A DNA stretch of 20,967 nucleotides. It comes from Clostridia bacterium. Its GTDB lineage: Bacteria > Bacillota > Clostridia > Oscillospirales > Acutalibacteraceae. The stretch lies in assembly GCA_900769535.1 (NCBI GenBank), contig CAAGHB010000095.1, positions 1 through 20,967 on the forward strand. The letters are read 5' to 3'. The translations under genes were made by a program, and so were the position numbers. Shown piece after piece: positions 13,554 to 20,967 of this stretch. Each line of letters begins with the position of its first letter. The stretch's first letter is position 1. Under the pieces are notes generated by a model, which was not told the DNA's origin, searched no databases, and saw only the letters and a program-made list of their open reading frames with translations.

Positions 13554-14507
13554 ATGAAAAGCGTAAAAAATATTATTTCCTTGCTCTTAGCTCTGTGCTT
13601 GGTTGCAACCATGTCTGTTGTAGCGTTCGCGGACGAAACATCTTCTGTTGAAGAAACATCTTCTATCGAAGAAACTTCTTCTGTTGAAGCTGTTGAAACA
13701 GTTCAGGAAAAGCTCGACGCTAACAAAATTGTTAAATTTGACAAGTTTGACGGCGAGAATTTCGACGGCGACACCGACAAGATTGGCACAAACGGCCTTT
13801 TCTATGCCAACGGTAAGGAAGTTAATACTCTTACATATGCTGAAACACTCGATCTCGGTAAAACATGGCAGGCATCTGTTACCATTACCAGAGATAACAA
13901 GGATACAGCAGCATCAAAGAACTGCCTCGGCGAAAAGTACGAACTTAACGTAGGCGACGTTTCGCTCAAAATCGGTAACCAGCAGGAAGGTGTTTCTCAG
14001 TACGTTGCTGAGCTCTGGTACAAGGAAGAGCAGATTGGCTACGTTCAGCTCGATTCTAATTTCAGCGGTACATACGGCATCCGTTTCACTCAGGACGGTA
14101 CCCAGGTTGGTAAGCTCTACGTAATCAAGGACAATACAACAATGGCATGGAACGTTGTTGACTCAACACTCGTTTCTGTTGACTCAGCTAACGGCGTTGC
14201 TTCATACTTCAACGTAAAGGACGCTGACTTCTCAGCAGCTGAAATTTCAGTTGTTACAGCCGGCAACAACTCAAAGGACAAGACAAACTATGCTTACGGC
14301 CTCTGGTTTGCTAAGAAATTCTATTCAACAACAAGAACAGGTAACGGCACACTCGGCACCACCGGCACTGCATCAGGTTCAGCCGGCGGAAACAGCGGAA
14401 AGACCGGCGACAGCAGAACTGTTCTCCCGTTCGTTGCAGTTGTCGTGACTCTCCTCGCAGCCGGTGCTTGCGTAGTTTTCACCGCAAAGAAATCTTGCAA
14501 GGAATAA
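13554..14507 (+). CDS. Secreted surface protein with a sortase-like C-terminal anchor
   Basis: A 317-residue exported protein. Residues 1-26 are a signal peptide with a probable cleavage after AFA. Residues 28-48 hold three ETSS(V/I)E repeats. The body (about 55-265) is a beta-rich domain with a layout like concanavalin/laminin-G folds (FDKFDGENFDGD; LDLGKTWQASVTITRDNKD; AELWYKEEQIGYVQL), assigned only by general appearance. A Gly/Thr/Ser-rich linker then leads to GKTGD (282-286), a hydrophobic helix and the basic tail AKKSCKE, the layout of an LPXTG-type sorting signal in which the proline is replaced by glycine. The ATG at 13554 is chosen because AAAGGAGAG precedes it and the signal peptide begins there. 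A consensus promoter and favoured codons (GTT, GCT, AAC, GGC) suggest high expression. It has its own terminator. Ligand unknown. Confidence 0.82.
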   Translation: MKSVKNIISLLLALCLVATMSVVAFADETSSVEETSSIEETSSVEAVETVQEKLDANKIVKFDKFDGENFDGDTDKIGTNGLFYANGKEVNTLTYAETLDLGKTWQASVTITRDNKDTAASKNCLGEKYELNVGDVSLKIGNQQEGVSQYVAELWYKEEQIGYVQLDSNFSGTYGIRFTQDGTQVGKLYVIKDNTTMAWNVVDSTLVSVDSANGVASYFNVKDADFSAAEISVVTAGNNSKDKTNYAYGLWFAKKFYSTTRTGNGTLGTTGTASGSAGGNSGKTGDSRTVLPFVAVVVTLLAAGACVVFTAKKSCKE

Positions 14508-14530
14508 TTGTTGTATAATAAATAATGACA

Positions 14531-14565
14531 AAACCCGCTTGACTGTTTTGGTCAAGCGGGTTTTT
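14531..14565. terminator. Bidirectional terminator between the surface protein and spoVAC
   Basis: AAACCCGCTTGAC (14531-14543) pairs with GTCAAGCGGGTTT (14551-14563), with a T run on the plus strand and TTTTGTC on the minus strand. It serves both convergent genes. Confidence 0.92.
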
Positions 14566-14586
14566 GCGTGTCGGGGTATTCTGAAA

Positions 14587-15033
14587 TTACAGTATCACCT
14601 GGAAAATATAATAAATCACACCATAAATAACACTTGCCACCGTACCGTAGACGATAACCGGTCCCGCGATTTTGAACATATTCGCGCCGACACCGAGGAC
14701 GAAGCCCTCGCTTTTGAATTCGAGGGCAGGGGATGCCACAGCGTTTGCGAATCCCGTGATTGGCACGAGAGCGCCTGCGCCGGCAAATTTGCCGATTTTT
14801 TCCCAAGCGTGCAGCCCTGTAAGAATTGCCGTCAGCGCAATTATGGTAATCGAAGCGGCGCCTCTTGCGTCCTCTTCAAACATACCGCCCATCAAATATA
14901 CGTTAAATAAAAACTGACCAAAGGTGCAAATGCTTCCGCCTACCAAAAAGGCGCAAATGCAGTCACGAAACCAGGGCGACGGCGGAGTTGCCTTTTTCGT
15001 CATTTTATCGTACTGTTTTTTTGAAACGCTCAT
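14587..15033 (-). CDS. spoVAC: Stage V sporulation protein AC
   Basis: A 148-residue inner-membrane protein with the SpoVAC hallmarks: CAFLVGGSICTFGQ (27-40), GKFAGAGALVPITGFANAV (81-99), EFKSEGFVLGVGANMFK (105-121) and about four membrane helices. SpoVA proteins form the channel that moves dipicolinic acid into the forespore and releases it at germination; SpoVAC in Bacillus also behaves as a mechanosensitive channel. The start follows GGAGG. In Bacillus and most Clostridia it lies in an operon with spoVAD and spoVAEb, but here a terminator follows 24 bp after its stop and a divergent gene lies upstream, so it stands alone in this window. The partner genes may be elsewhere. A sporulation promoter in the 77-bp divergent gap could not be identified with confidence. 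Confidence 0.93.
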   Translation of the reverse strand: MSVSKKQYDKMTKKATPPSPWFRDCICAFLVGGSICTFGQFLFNVYLMGGMFEEDARGAASITIIALTAILTGLHAWEKIGKFAGAGALVPITGFANAVASPALEFKSEGFVLGVGANMFKIAGPVIVYGTVASVIYGVIYYIFQVIL

Positions 15034-15110
15034 AAAAAATTACCTCCGTTTACATTTTTATTTTGTCCGAAAATGCACGGATTATAAATTTTTATGGGTA
15101 ATATAAAATT

Positions 15111-15764
15111 ATGATTGAAATAAAAAACATGACAAAGGTTTATCCGTCGGGCGTAAAGGCGCTCGACGACATATCGTTTTCGGTTGCCGACGGAGAGTTT
15201 GCGGCAATCATCGGACGGTCGGGTTCGGGCAAATCTACGCTGATGAATATTCTCGGATGCCTTGACACGCCGACCCTTGGCGAGTATTATCTAAATAATG
15301 AGAAAATTTGCAGCGTGGGGCATTCTTCACTTGCAAAAATACGAAACAGGTCAATCGGCTTTGTTTTTCAAAGCTACAATCTCATTCCGTCACTTACCGC
15401 CGAGGAAAACGTCCGACTTCCTCTCGCATATAGGGGTCTTTCCGCCGACGAATGTGAAAAGAGGGTGTCGTCTGCCCTTGAACGTGTTGGACTCATCGGC
15501 CTGGCGAAGAGATTTCCGCGCGAAATGTCCGGCGGACAGCAACAACGGATTGCCATTGCGCGTGCAGTTGCCGCCGACCCGCCGCTTATCCTTGCTGACG
15601 AGCCGACGGGCAACCTCGACAGCGGAATCAGAGACGAGATTATGGAAATTTTTCACGAGCTGAACAAAAACGGCCGAACGGTTGTTCTCATCACCCACGA
15701 CGAGCAGGTGGCGGCAACCGCCCACCGAGTGATAACAATAAATAACGGCAAACTCATTTGCTGA
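15111..15764 (+). CDS. ABC transporter ATPase, MacB/LolD type
   Basis: A 217-residue cytoplasmic ATPase with every required motif: Walker A GRSGSGKS (35-42), Q-loop FVFQSYNLIP (84-93), signature MSGGQQQR (139-146), Walker B LILADEPTGNLDSG (159-172) and H-loop ITHDE (194-198, His196). The NLIPSLTAEENV and NLDS sequences place it in the MacB/LolD/FtsE-like branch, whose members normally energise an FtsX-fold permease for peptide or lipoprotein export, or cell-wall hydrolase control. No such permease is next to it, which is unusual: the following gene, 13 bp later, is a phosphohexomutase. The ribosome binding site is weak. Its partner may be encoded elsewhere, so the substrate cannot be named. 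Confidence 0.93.
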   Translation: MIEIKNMTKVYPSGVKALDDISFSVADGEFAAIIGRSGSGKSTLMNILGCLDTPTLGEYYLNNEKICSVGHSSLAKIRNRSIGFVFQSYNLIPSLTAEENVRLPLAYRGLSADECEKRVSSALERVGLIGLAKRFPREMSGGQQQRIAIARAVAADPPLILADEPTGNLDSGIRDEIMEIFHELNKNGRTVVLITHDEQVAATAHRVITINNGKLIC

Positions 15765-15777
15765 AAGGGAGATAATA

Positions 15778-17271
15778 ATGTATAAGGACCTATTGAAACT
15801 TAAAAGCGGAACCGACATAAGAGGGGTTGCTCTCGAAGGTGAGCCCAACCAGCCGATTCAGCTCACCGACAAAACGGTTTATACCATAATGCGCGCATTT
15901 GCAAAGTGGCTCTCGCAAAAATATAACAGCGAAAAGCTGACGGTAGCCGTCGGCCGCGACTGTCGTCTTTCGGGAGAAAGAATCGAAACTCAGGCGGTAA
16001 AAGCGCTTTGCGATTCGGGCTTTTCGGTTATCCGTTGCGGACTTTGCACAACTCCTGCAATGTTTATGACCACGGTACATAAGGGCTGCGATGCCGCGCT
16101 TTCGATTACGGCAAGCCACCATCCGTATAATCGCAACGGACTCAAATTTTTTACAAAAGAGGGCGGACTTGAAGGTAAGGACATCACCGCTATTCTCACT
16201 CTTGCACTGAATGACGAAAAAATCGACGGCAACGGAAAGGTTACCGATTGCAACTATCTCGACCAATACGCCGAGTATTTGCGCGATATGATTTGCGAAG
16301 GACTTTCGGTCGAAAAGGGCTCAAAACCCCTCGCAAATCTTAAATTCGCAGTCGATGCAGGAAACGGAGCCGGCGGCTTCTATGCTGAAAAGGTGCTGTT
16401 GCCCCTCGGAGCAGATGTTTCGGGAAGCATAAATCTCGAACCCGACGGCAGATTCCCAAATCATATCCCGAATCCCGAAAATGAGTATGCTATGGAATGC
16501 GCGTCAAAGGCAACCGTTGCCGCATCAGCCGACCTCGGCATAATTTTTGATACCGACGTTGACCGTGCAGGCGCAGTCGGACCCGACGGCGAGGAAATCA
16601 ATCGCAACCGTCTCGTTGCCCTGGCTTCTGTTCTCGCTTGTGAGGATTATCCGAACGGCACAATCGTTACCGACTCGATTACGTCGAGCGGACTGAAAGA
16701 ATTTATTGAAAACGAGCTTAATGCAAAGCACTACCGTTACCGCCGCGGATATAAGAACGTAATCGACAAGGCGGTCGAGCTGTGCGAATCGGGCGAAATC
16801 GCACCTCTTGCTATCGAAACAAGCGGTCACGCCGCATTTAAAAACAACTACTTCCTTGACGACGGCGCGTATCTTATCACCCGTATCGTTATCAAACTCG
16901 CCCAGCTTAAAGCCGAGGGCAAGGAGATTGCCGACCTCATCAGCAGCTTGCGTGAGCCGGTTGAACGCAAGGAAATCCGTTTTAACATCACCGAAAGCGA
17001 TTTCAGACCTGTTGGCGAAAGAATTATTGCCGAGCTCGAAGCTCTTGCCGCGGCTAATGAAAATTGGCAGATTGCCGATGATAACCGCGAGGGAATAAGG
17101 GTTAGCTGCAAGGATGCTGACGGCTGGTTCCTGCTTCGTCTTTCGGTTCACGACCCCGTAATGCCGATGAACTTTGAAAGCGACAGCGTCGGCGGCGTAG
17201 AAAAGATGATTTCAGCGCTAAAATCCTTCTTTTTATCTCAAAAAGGCATTGATGCAAGCCCAATAAAGTAA
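15778..17271 (+). CDS. Phosphomannomutase/phosphoglucomutase
   Basis: A 497-residue alpha-D-phosphohexomutase that interconverts hexose 6- and 1-phosphates for nucleotide-sugar and polysaccharide synthesis. The four motifs are present: the catalytic phosphoserine loop TASHHPYNRNG (111-121, Ser113), the Mg2+ loop DTDVDR (258-263, Asp258/260/262), the sugar-binding ETSGH (347-351; GEMSGH in many relatives) and a C-terminal phosphate-binding region around DNREGIRVSC. Length fits the AlgC/ManB group. The exact sugar preference is not certain: ETSGH is an uncommon variant and may shift it. The ATG follows AAAGGGAG and lies 13 bp after the ABC ATPase, so the two probably share a transcript, ended by the hairpin at 17287. 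Confidence 0.92.
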   Translation: MYKDLLKLKSGTDIRGVALEGEPNQPIQLTDKTVYTIMRAFAKWLSQKYNSEKLTVAVGRDCRLSGERIETQAVKALCDSGFSVIRCGLCTTPAMFMTTVHKGCDAALSITASHHPYNRNGLKFFTKEGGLEGKDITAILTLALNDEKIDGNGKVTDCNYLDQYAEYLRDMICEGLSVEKGSKPLANLKFAVDAGNGAGGFYAEKVLLPLGADVSGSINLEPDGRFPNHIPNPENEYAMECASKATVAASADLGIIFDTDVDRAGAVGPDGEEINRNRLVALASVLACEDYPNGTIVTDSITSSGLKEFIENELNAKHYRYRRGYKNVIDKAVELCESGEIAPLAIETSGHAAFKNNYFLDDGAYLITRIVIKLAQLKAEGKEIADLISSLREPVERKEIRFNITESDFRPVGERIIAELEALAAANENWQIADDNREGIRVSCKDADGWFLLRLSVHDPVMPMNFESDSVGGVEKMISALKSFFLSQKGIDASPIK

Positions 17272-17286
17272 AGTATTATTATTTAA

Positions 17287-17332
17287 AGCCGAAAAATCCG
17301 TGATTTAAAAAATTTGCACGGATTTTTCGGCT
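17287..17332 (+). terminator. Long hairpin after the phosphohexomutase
   Basis: AGCCGAAAAATCCGTG (17287-17302) pairs perfectly with CACGGATTTTTCGGCT (17317-17332). The tail (GATTTCAC) is poor in T, so termination may rely on the T-rich stem itself. Confidence 0.75.
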
Positions 17333-17372
17333 GATTTCACAAATATTAAAAAATTTTTCGTATCATTTTACA

Positions 17373-17402
17373 TTGACTTTGCATCATGTAAATGTGTATA
17401 AT
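17373..17402 (+). promoter_or_regulatory. Sigma-A promoter of the large surface protein gene
   Basis: TTGACT (17373-17378), an 18-bp spacer and TATAAT (17397-17402). Transcription would start near 17409, giving a long leader of about 170 nt. Confidence 0.8.
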
Positions 17403-17453
17403 TATGGTGTATATTAGAATAACAGTATGCTAATATGAGCATATAGTCGGTAT

Positions 17454-17519
17454 CTATCGGTAAACATGTTTACCGATAGGGGCTGATTGTGTGCTTGTAA
17501 TACGTTTTTTTATTACGAG
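17454..17519 (+). promoter_or_regulatory. Structured 5' leader with a 26-nt palindrome and second hairpin
   Basis: CTATCGGTAAACA and TGTTTACCGATAG (17454-17479) form a perfect 26-nt palindrome. A second stem, CTTGTAATA (17494-17502) with TATTACGAG (17511-17519), encloses a T-rich 8-base loop. Both lie in the predicted leader between the promoter and the start codon at 17583. I recognise no known riboswitch. Possible roles are an operator for a dimeric regulator, a dimerising or stabilising RNA element, or an attenuator. Confidence 0.5.
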
Positions 17520-17582
17520 TTCCATGTTGGCTTATGTGTTATTGTAAAGCAAATAATTTATCCGTAAAGGAGAAGCAAAACT

Positions 17583-20500
17583 ATGAAAATGTCAAAAAGA
17601 GTATTGGCGTTTATGGCTTCATTAGTCATGGTAATTTCCATGTTCTCTTGTGCTATATGCGTTAGCGCTGCAGAAGGTGATGTTGCTAAAATCGGCGATA
17701 CTACCTATGCAACTCTCCAAGCTGCACATGACGCAGCAAATGCAGGAGATACAATTACGCTTATAGGTGATGTTGATGTCTATTTGCTTGTTAAAAAAGA
17801 TATCATACTGGACCTTAATGGTTACGCAATCACCAACCCGACTGGTGGAGACGTAATTACACTTGATGGCGGTAACATTACCATCAATGATAGTGTAGGA
17901 ACCGGTTCTGTAACATCAGTTTATAGAGGTACTAGCAACGACCCTATAGTAATTTGGTCAAAGAATTCGTCTAACAAGGCCGTTATTAACGGGGGTACAT
18001 TCTTTGCTTTAAACGGAGTTGATACGTATCCTGATACTGTTTTTGGTGCTAACCTCGAAATTCACGGTGGTACATTCAAACATACCACTACTCAGAAAAA
18101 CGGAATTTTTTCAACCTCTTCAAACACCGTAGTTGTTTATGGCGGAACCTTTACTGACAAGACAGGAAAGGTGGCGTCCGGCTATCAGTATATAAACTTA
18201 GGTAACGGTACATATACTGTTATTTCTTCCAACCATACTCACAGTTATGAAAGCACGGTTGTTGCTCCGACCTGTACTGCAATGGGCTACACTTGTAACA
18301 AATGTACCGATTGTGGCGATGTAAAGGATCAGGCATCTTGGACAAAGGCCACCGGCCACAATCTTTCTATCAGCGAAGACAACGTTATTACCTGTGCTGA
18401 CTGTGATTATACAAAGACTTATGCAGGTGACGTAGAAACAATTGACTTCTACACCAACGATTATACAGGTAAAACCGGTTATACTACTGCTCCGGCTGCT
18501 GCTTTCGTAGGTGATACTATTAATCACCCTTATTCAAACCGTAACAATATTGAGGGATGGCACGGTGACAACAAATTCACCTTCTGGCTTGATAACGGTT
18601 ATGCTGCCGGCAGTGGACCGATGTACAGCTGGTGGATTTATTACGAAGGTACCGAAGAATCCGACCGTGTAGCAGGAGAATTCAACTGCGATACCGGTCA
18701 CGTTAACGGCAACCAGTCATATACCTTCGACAAAGCAGGCACATATTATATTCGTGGCTACCTTAACGGAACAACCTATTGGGAAAATGTAGCTACTATC
18801 GAGGTATTCAATATTCAGGGCATTTGCTTATGGGAATCTACCACAACAGCAACTTGTACAGAAGACGGTATCCGTACCTACACCTGTACAGCTCACGGAG
18901 AGACCTATACTGAGGAAGAAAAAGCTTTTGGCCACGACTACACCTCCACAACAACAACAAATTGTACAGAAGATGGTGTTCGTACCTATGTTTGCGGCAA
19001 CTGCGGTGACGAGTACACCGAAGCTGAAACTGCTTACGGTCATAACGAAACAACTTCTGTTGAAAACTATGTTACAACTACAACATGTTCCGTATGTAAC
19101 GAGATAACCCGTCGTGTATATAACGGAAAAACCGTTAACTACAAGCTTGATTCGACCAATCTCAATTCGAATGCAACATTAAAGTTCAGTGGGGTTGAAT
19201 ATTTCGTTTCGTCTAATGCAAACGACAAGCTCGTAATCAGCGAATCATGGGCTGATAAAACATTCAGCTACTCCCTCGACGGTACAGCAGTAACCGGTAA
19301 AATTAACGAAATGACCTTCGTTCTTAACGAAGAAACAGTTCATACCGTTGATACAACTGCCGGCTCAGATACATACGAATTTACAGCCGCAGGTAAATAC
19401 TTTATTTACGGTACTCTCTCGAATATTACTGATGAAGCCGGTAACACATACGGAGACGAGACCGTTCTCCTTGCTACCGTTACAGTAAGAGAGTTTGTTT
19501 TTGCTGATTACGCAGGTGCTGGTCATACCATTAGCTATGGTAAGAATATGGATCTCGACAATGTAGTAATTGGCGATCCTTCAACAAACGCTTTCTATCT
19601 TAAAAAGGATGGCACTGAAGTAACTTCGCTTTACTATGGCGATACATTCAGCGCTCACCAGTGGTGGAAAGATTGCACCGACTACACTATCACACTTGAT
19701 GGCGTTAAGTACAAGGGCTTTATTGCAAAGCTTAACTACTATGATGCATACACAAATGCAAAGATTGGTTCAACCGCTTACGTTTGGAACGGTCATGCTG
19801 AATCAGTAAACGGCAATACAAAGGTAATGTCACAGACTGGTATGTGGTATGTAACAGCTGATATTGAAAGTCTTAAGAGTGTTGAAGATAGAAACGTTAC
19901 ACATGATAATATTTATGGTATTATCATCGGTTCTTTCAGGGTTAAGACATATCAGGGCGATGCTCACATCCACGATTACGTTGGCTCTACTGCAAAAGAA
20001 CCCACCTGTACTGAGGTAGGTTCAATGCACTATACCTGTTATTGCGGTGAAGATGATTACTACACCGAAATTGCTGCACTCGGACACAAGTACGTAGGCG
20101 AGGTTACAACAGAACCGACCTGCTACTCAACAGGTATTGAAACCTTCACCTGTTCACGTTGTGACGACAGTTATACGAAAGTTCTCGAAATTGTTGACCA
20201 TAGATATACAGCAGGTTACTGTGATTTCTGCGGTGAGAGAGAGGTTTATACTCCCAATGCAGCAGAATGGGCTATGGATTTTGTCGACGCTGACGGAAAC
20301 AAAATCGAGTCTGTTACTACCGCAAACGGCGAGTTCTGGATGGTAGTTCGTCTTACAAATTACGCTGACCTCATCGGCGAAATGAATAACACAGGCGACA
20401 TCACAACCAGCACATTCGACCGCACAATCGCTTTCGCGACAACACTTATTTCTATGGATAATGCCGAGGTTATCGGCGTTCGCGAAAACAACAAGATTGT

Positions 20501-20967
20501 TTACGCTACTCCTTATGAAACAGCAACCCTCATCACAAACTATGATACAACCGACGGAATGCTCAAAGTAGTATTCCAGTCTGATGATAATGCAGGTTGC
20601 ACATTCTCGGTTGGCAAGTCTGACCTTGACGCTAACAATGGCGAACTCTTCAGAATTAAGCTCGTAACCAAGCTCACAGAAGCAGGCGAATTTGACCTCA
20701 AATTTGCTACCAATACTCAGTTTGTTGCTTCATCTGTCGCCCTTGTTAACAAATCGGTAGCAGGTGAGTGGGAGACAGGAGTTAACTATACTGCCGATCT
20801 CGCGTTTGATACTCGCGGCTACGATACAATCTATACCATGACTGTTGAAGAAGAAGCTCCTCACGTACACACCGAAGTAACCACAACAGTTGACGCTACA
20901 TGTACAGCTGACGGTTCGATCACAGTAACTTGTGACGTTTGCGGCGAGACAATTTCTACCGAAGTTA
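17583..20967 (+). CDS. Large secreted multidomain surface protein with cysteine-rich repeats (3' end beyond window)
   Basis: An uninterrupted frame of 1,128 codons, still open at the window edge. AAAGGAG at 17568-17574 precedes the ATG. Residues 1-30 are a signal peptide (after VSA). Residues about 35-215 look like a right-handed beta-helix: YATLQAAHDAANAGDTITLI, ILDLNGYAI and repeated (I/V)..GGTF units. Cysteine-repeat blocks follow at about 218-279, 417-511, 795-890 and 1,094 to the edge, each unit of the form ..PTCTE.G...YTC..C...YTE....GH. Between them are Ig-like segments (about 282-412 and 512-640, sharing F..AG.Y.I.G.L) and another at about 641-794. Residues about 891-1,069 resemble a cohesin-like or related beta-sandwich. 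It is probably a cell-surface adhesin or glycan-interacting protein; function is unknown. Codons are like those of the 13554 gene. The C-terminus, which may hold an anchor or dockerin, is not visible. Confidence 0.85.
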   Translation, partial: MKMSKRVLAFMASLVMVISMFSCAICVSAAEGDVAKIGDTTYATLQAAHDAANAGDTITLIGDVDVYLLVKKDIILDLNGYAITNPTGGDVITLDGGNITINDSVGTGSVTSVYRGTSNDPIVIWSKNSSNKAVINGGTFFALNGVDTYPDTVFGANLEIHGGTFKHTTTQKNGIFSTSSNTVVVYGGTFTDKTGKVASGYQYINLGNGTYTVISSNHTHSYESTVVAPTCTAMGYTCNKCTDCGDVKDQASWTKATGHNLSISEDNVITCADCDYTKTYAGDVETIDFYTNDYTGKTGYTTAPAAAFVGDTINHPYSNRNNIEGWHGDNKFTFWLDNGYAAGSGPMYSWWIYYEGTEESDRVAGEFNCDTGHVNGNQSYTFDKAGTYYIRGYLNGTTYWENVATIEVFNIQGICLWESTTTATCTEDGIRTYTCTAHGETYTEEEKAFGHDYTSTTTTNCTEDGVRTYVCGNCGDEYTEAETAYGHNETTSVENYVTTTTCSVCNEITRRVYNGKTVNYKLDSTNLNSNATLKFSGVEYFVSSNANDKLVISESWADKTFSYSLDGTAVTGKINEMTFVLNEETVHTVDTTAGSDTYEFTAAGKYFIYGTLSNITDEAGNTYGDETVLLATVTVREFVFADYAGAGHTISYGKNMDLDNVVIGDPSTNAFYLKKDGTEVTSLYYGDTFSAHQWWKDCTDYTITLDGVKYKGFIAKLNYYDAYTNAKIGSTAYVWNGHAESVNGNTKVMSQTGMWYVTADIESLKSVEDRNVTHDNIYGIIIGSFRVKTYQGDAHIHDYVGSTAKEPTCTEVGSMHYTCYCGEDDYYTEIAALGHKYVGEVTTEPTCYSTGIETFTCSRCDDSYTKVLEIVDHRYTAGYCDFCGEREVYTPNAAEWAMDFVDADGNKIESVTTANGEFWMVVRLTNYADLIGEMNNTGDITTSTFDRTIAFATTLISMDNAEVIGVRENNKIVYATPYETATLITNYDTTDGMLKVVFQSDDNAGCTFSVGKSDLDANNGELFRIKLVTKLTEAGEFDLKFATNTQFVASSVALVNKSVAGEWETGVNYTADLAFDTRGYDTIYTMTVEEEAPHVHTEVTTTVDATCTADGSITVTCDVCGETISTEV
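18831..19043 (+). repeat. Tandem pair of ~36-residue cysteine/histidine repeats
   Basis: Two adjacent units (18831-18935, 35 codons; 18936-19043, 36 codons) share TTT-x-CTEDG(I/V)RTY-x-C, then a second Cys cluster (TAHGETYTEEE; GNCGDEYTEAE) and end in GH. The first unit lacks the last Cys of C-x2-C and has CTAH. They encode part of the large surface protein. Confidence 0.8.
19965..20201 (+). repeat. Second tandem pair of cysteine/histidine repeats
   Basis: Two units (19965-20087, 20088-20201) of the same type: EPTCTEVGSMHYTCYCG and EPTCYSTGIETFTCSRCDD, each followed by a YTE/YTK stretch and a closing GH or DH. A partial unit with CDFC follows. The first unit has C-x-C instead of C-x2-C. Confidence 0.8.

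Noticed and set aside
16525..17151. 208-codon minus-strand frame inside the phosphohexomutase
   Set aside because: The plus-strand enzyme has all catalytic motifs in order; the antisense frame has none.
18198..19053. Minus-strand cysteine- and serine-rich reading frames
   Set aside because: They are antisense shadows of the large surface protein; the plus frame is continuous through the region and has a signal peptide and repeats.

Overview
The window looks like chromosomal DNA from an endospore-forming, anaerobic Clostridia-type Firmicute, most likely a gut or rumen member of the Oscillospiraceae/Ruminococcaceae. The evidence is an alpha/beta small acid-soluble spore protein, a SpoVAC homologue, strong Firmicute-style ribosome binding sites and sigma-A promoters, moderately AT-rich intergenic DNA, and secreted proteins with H..C..C-x2-C repeats typical of that group. 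This placement is inferred from gene content; no marker gene was compared.

Layout. 1-760: a short XRE-type regulator behind a pair of direct repeats, an intergenic repeat cluster, and a minus-strand tRNA-Gln(CTG) with its own promoter and terminator. 759-2158: a single trehalase-like/GH63-like hydrolase and a convergent SASP gene. 2328-3375: smpB followed by ssrA (tmRNA), together the trans-translation ribosome-rescue module, closed by a strong terminator. 3396-4425: a zinc-ribbon membrane protein behind a possible operator, with a bidirectional terminator against the next operon. 8391-4429 (minus): sbcD-sbcC, the Mre11/Rad50-like nuclease, overlapping by 4 bp. 12743-8408 (minus): a cell-envelope operon of a GHL10-type lipoprotein and a large amidase that itself carries a degenerate GHL10-like barrel. 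12784-13424: a small zinc-ribbon protein and a DUF1294 membrane protein. 13468-14563: a secreted, wall- or membrane-anchored protein with a sortase-like tail. 15033-14587 (minus): spoVAC alone. 15111-17332: an orphan MacB/LolD-type ABC ATPase and a phosphohexomutase, probably co-transcribed. 17373-20967: a strong promoter, a structured leader, and the first 1,128 codons of a large secreted protein that runs off the window. This last gene is open to the window edge.

Functional reading. Most of the window is housekeeping (tRNA, trans-translation, DNA-end processing, hexose-phosphate metabolism) mixed with cell-surface genes. The points most worth a second look are the two-gene GHL10/amidase operon, in which the amidase seems to contain an inactivated copy of its neighbour's barrel; the large cysteine-repeat surface protein with its palindromic leader; the unusual ending of the tmRNA tag; and spoVAC standing apart from the rest of its usual operon. 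I saw no CRISPR array, insertion sequence, phage block or defence system, and no single feature that clearly amounts to an undescribed system.
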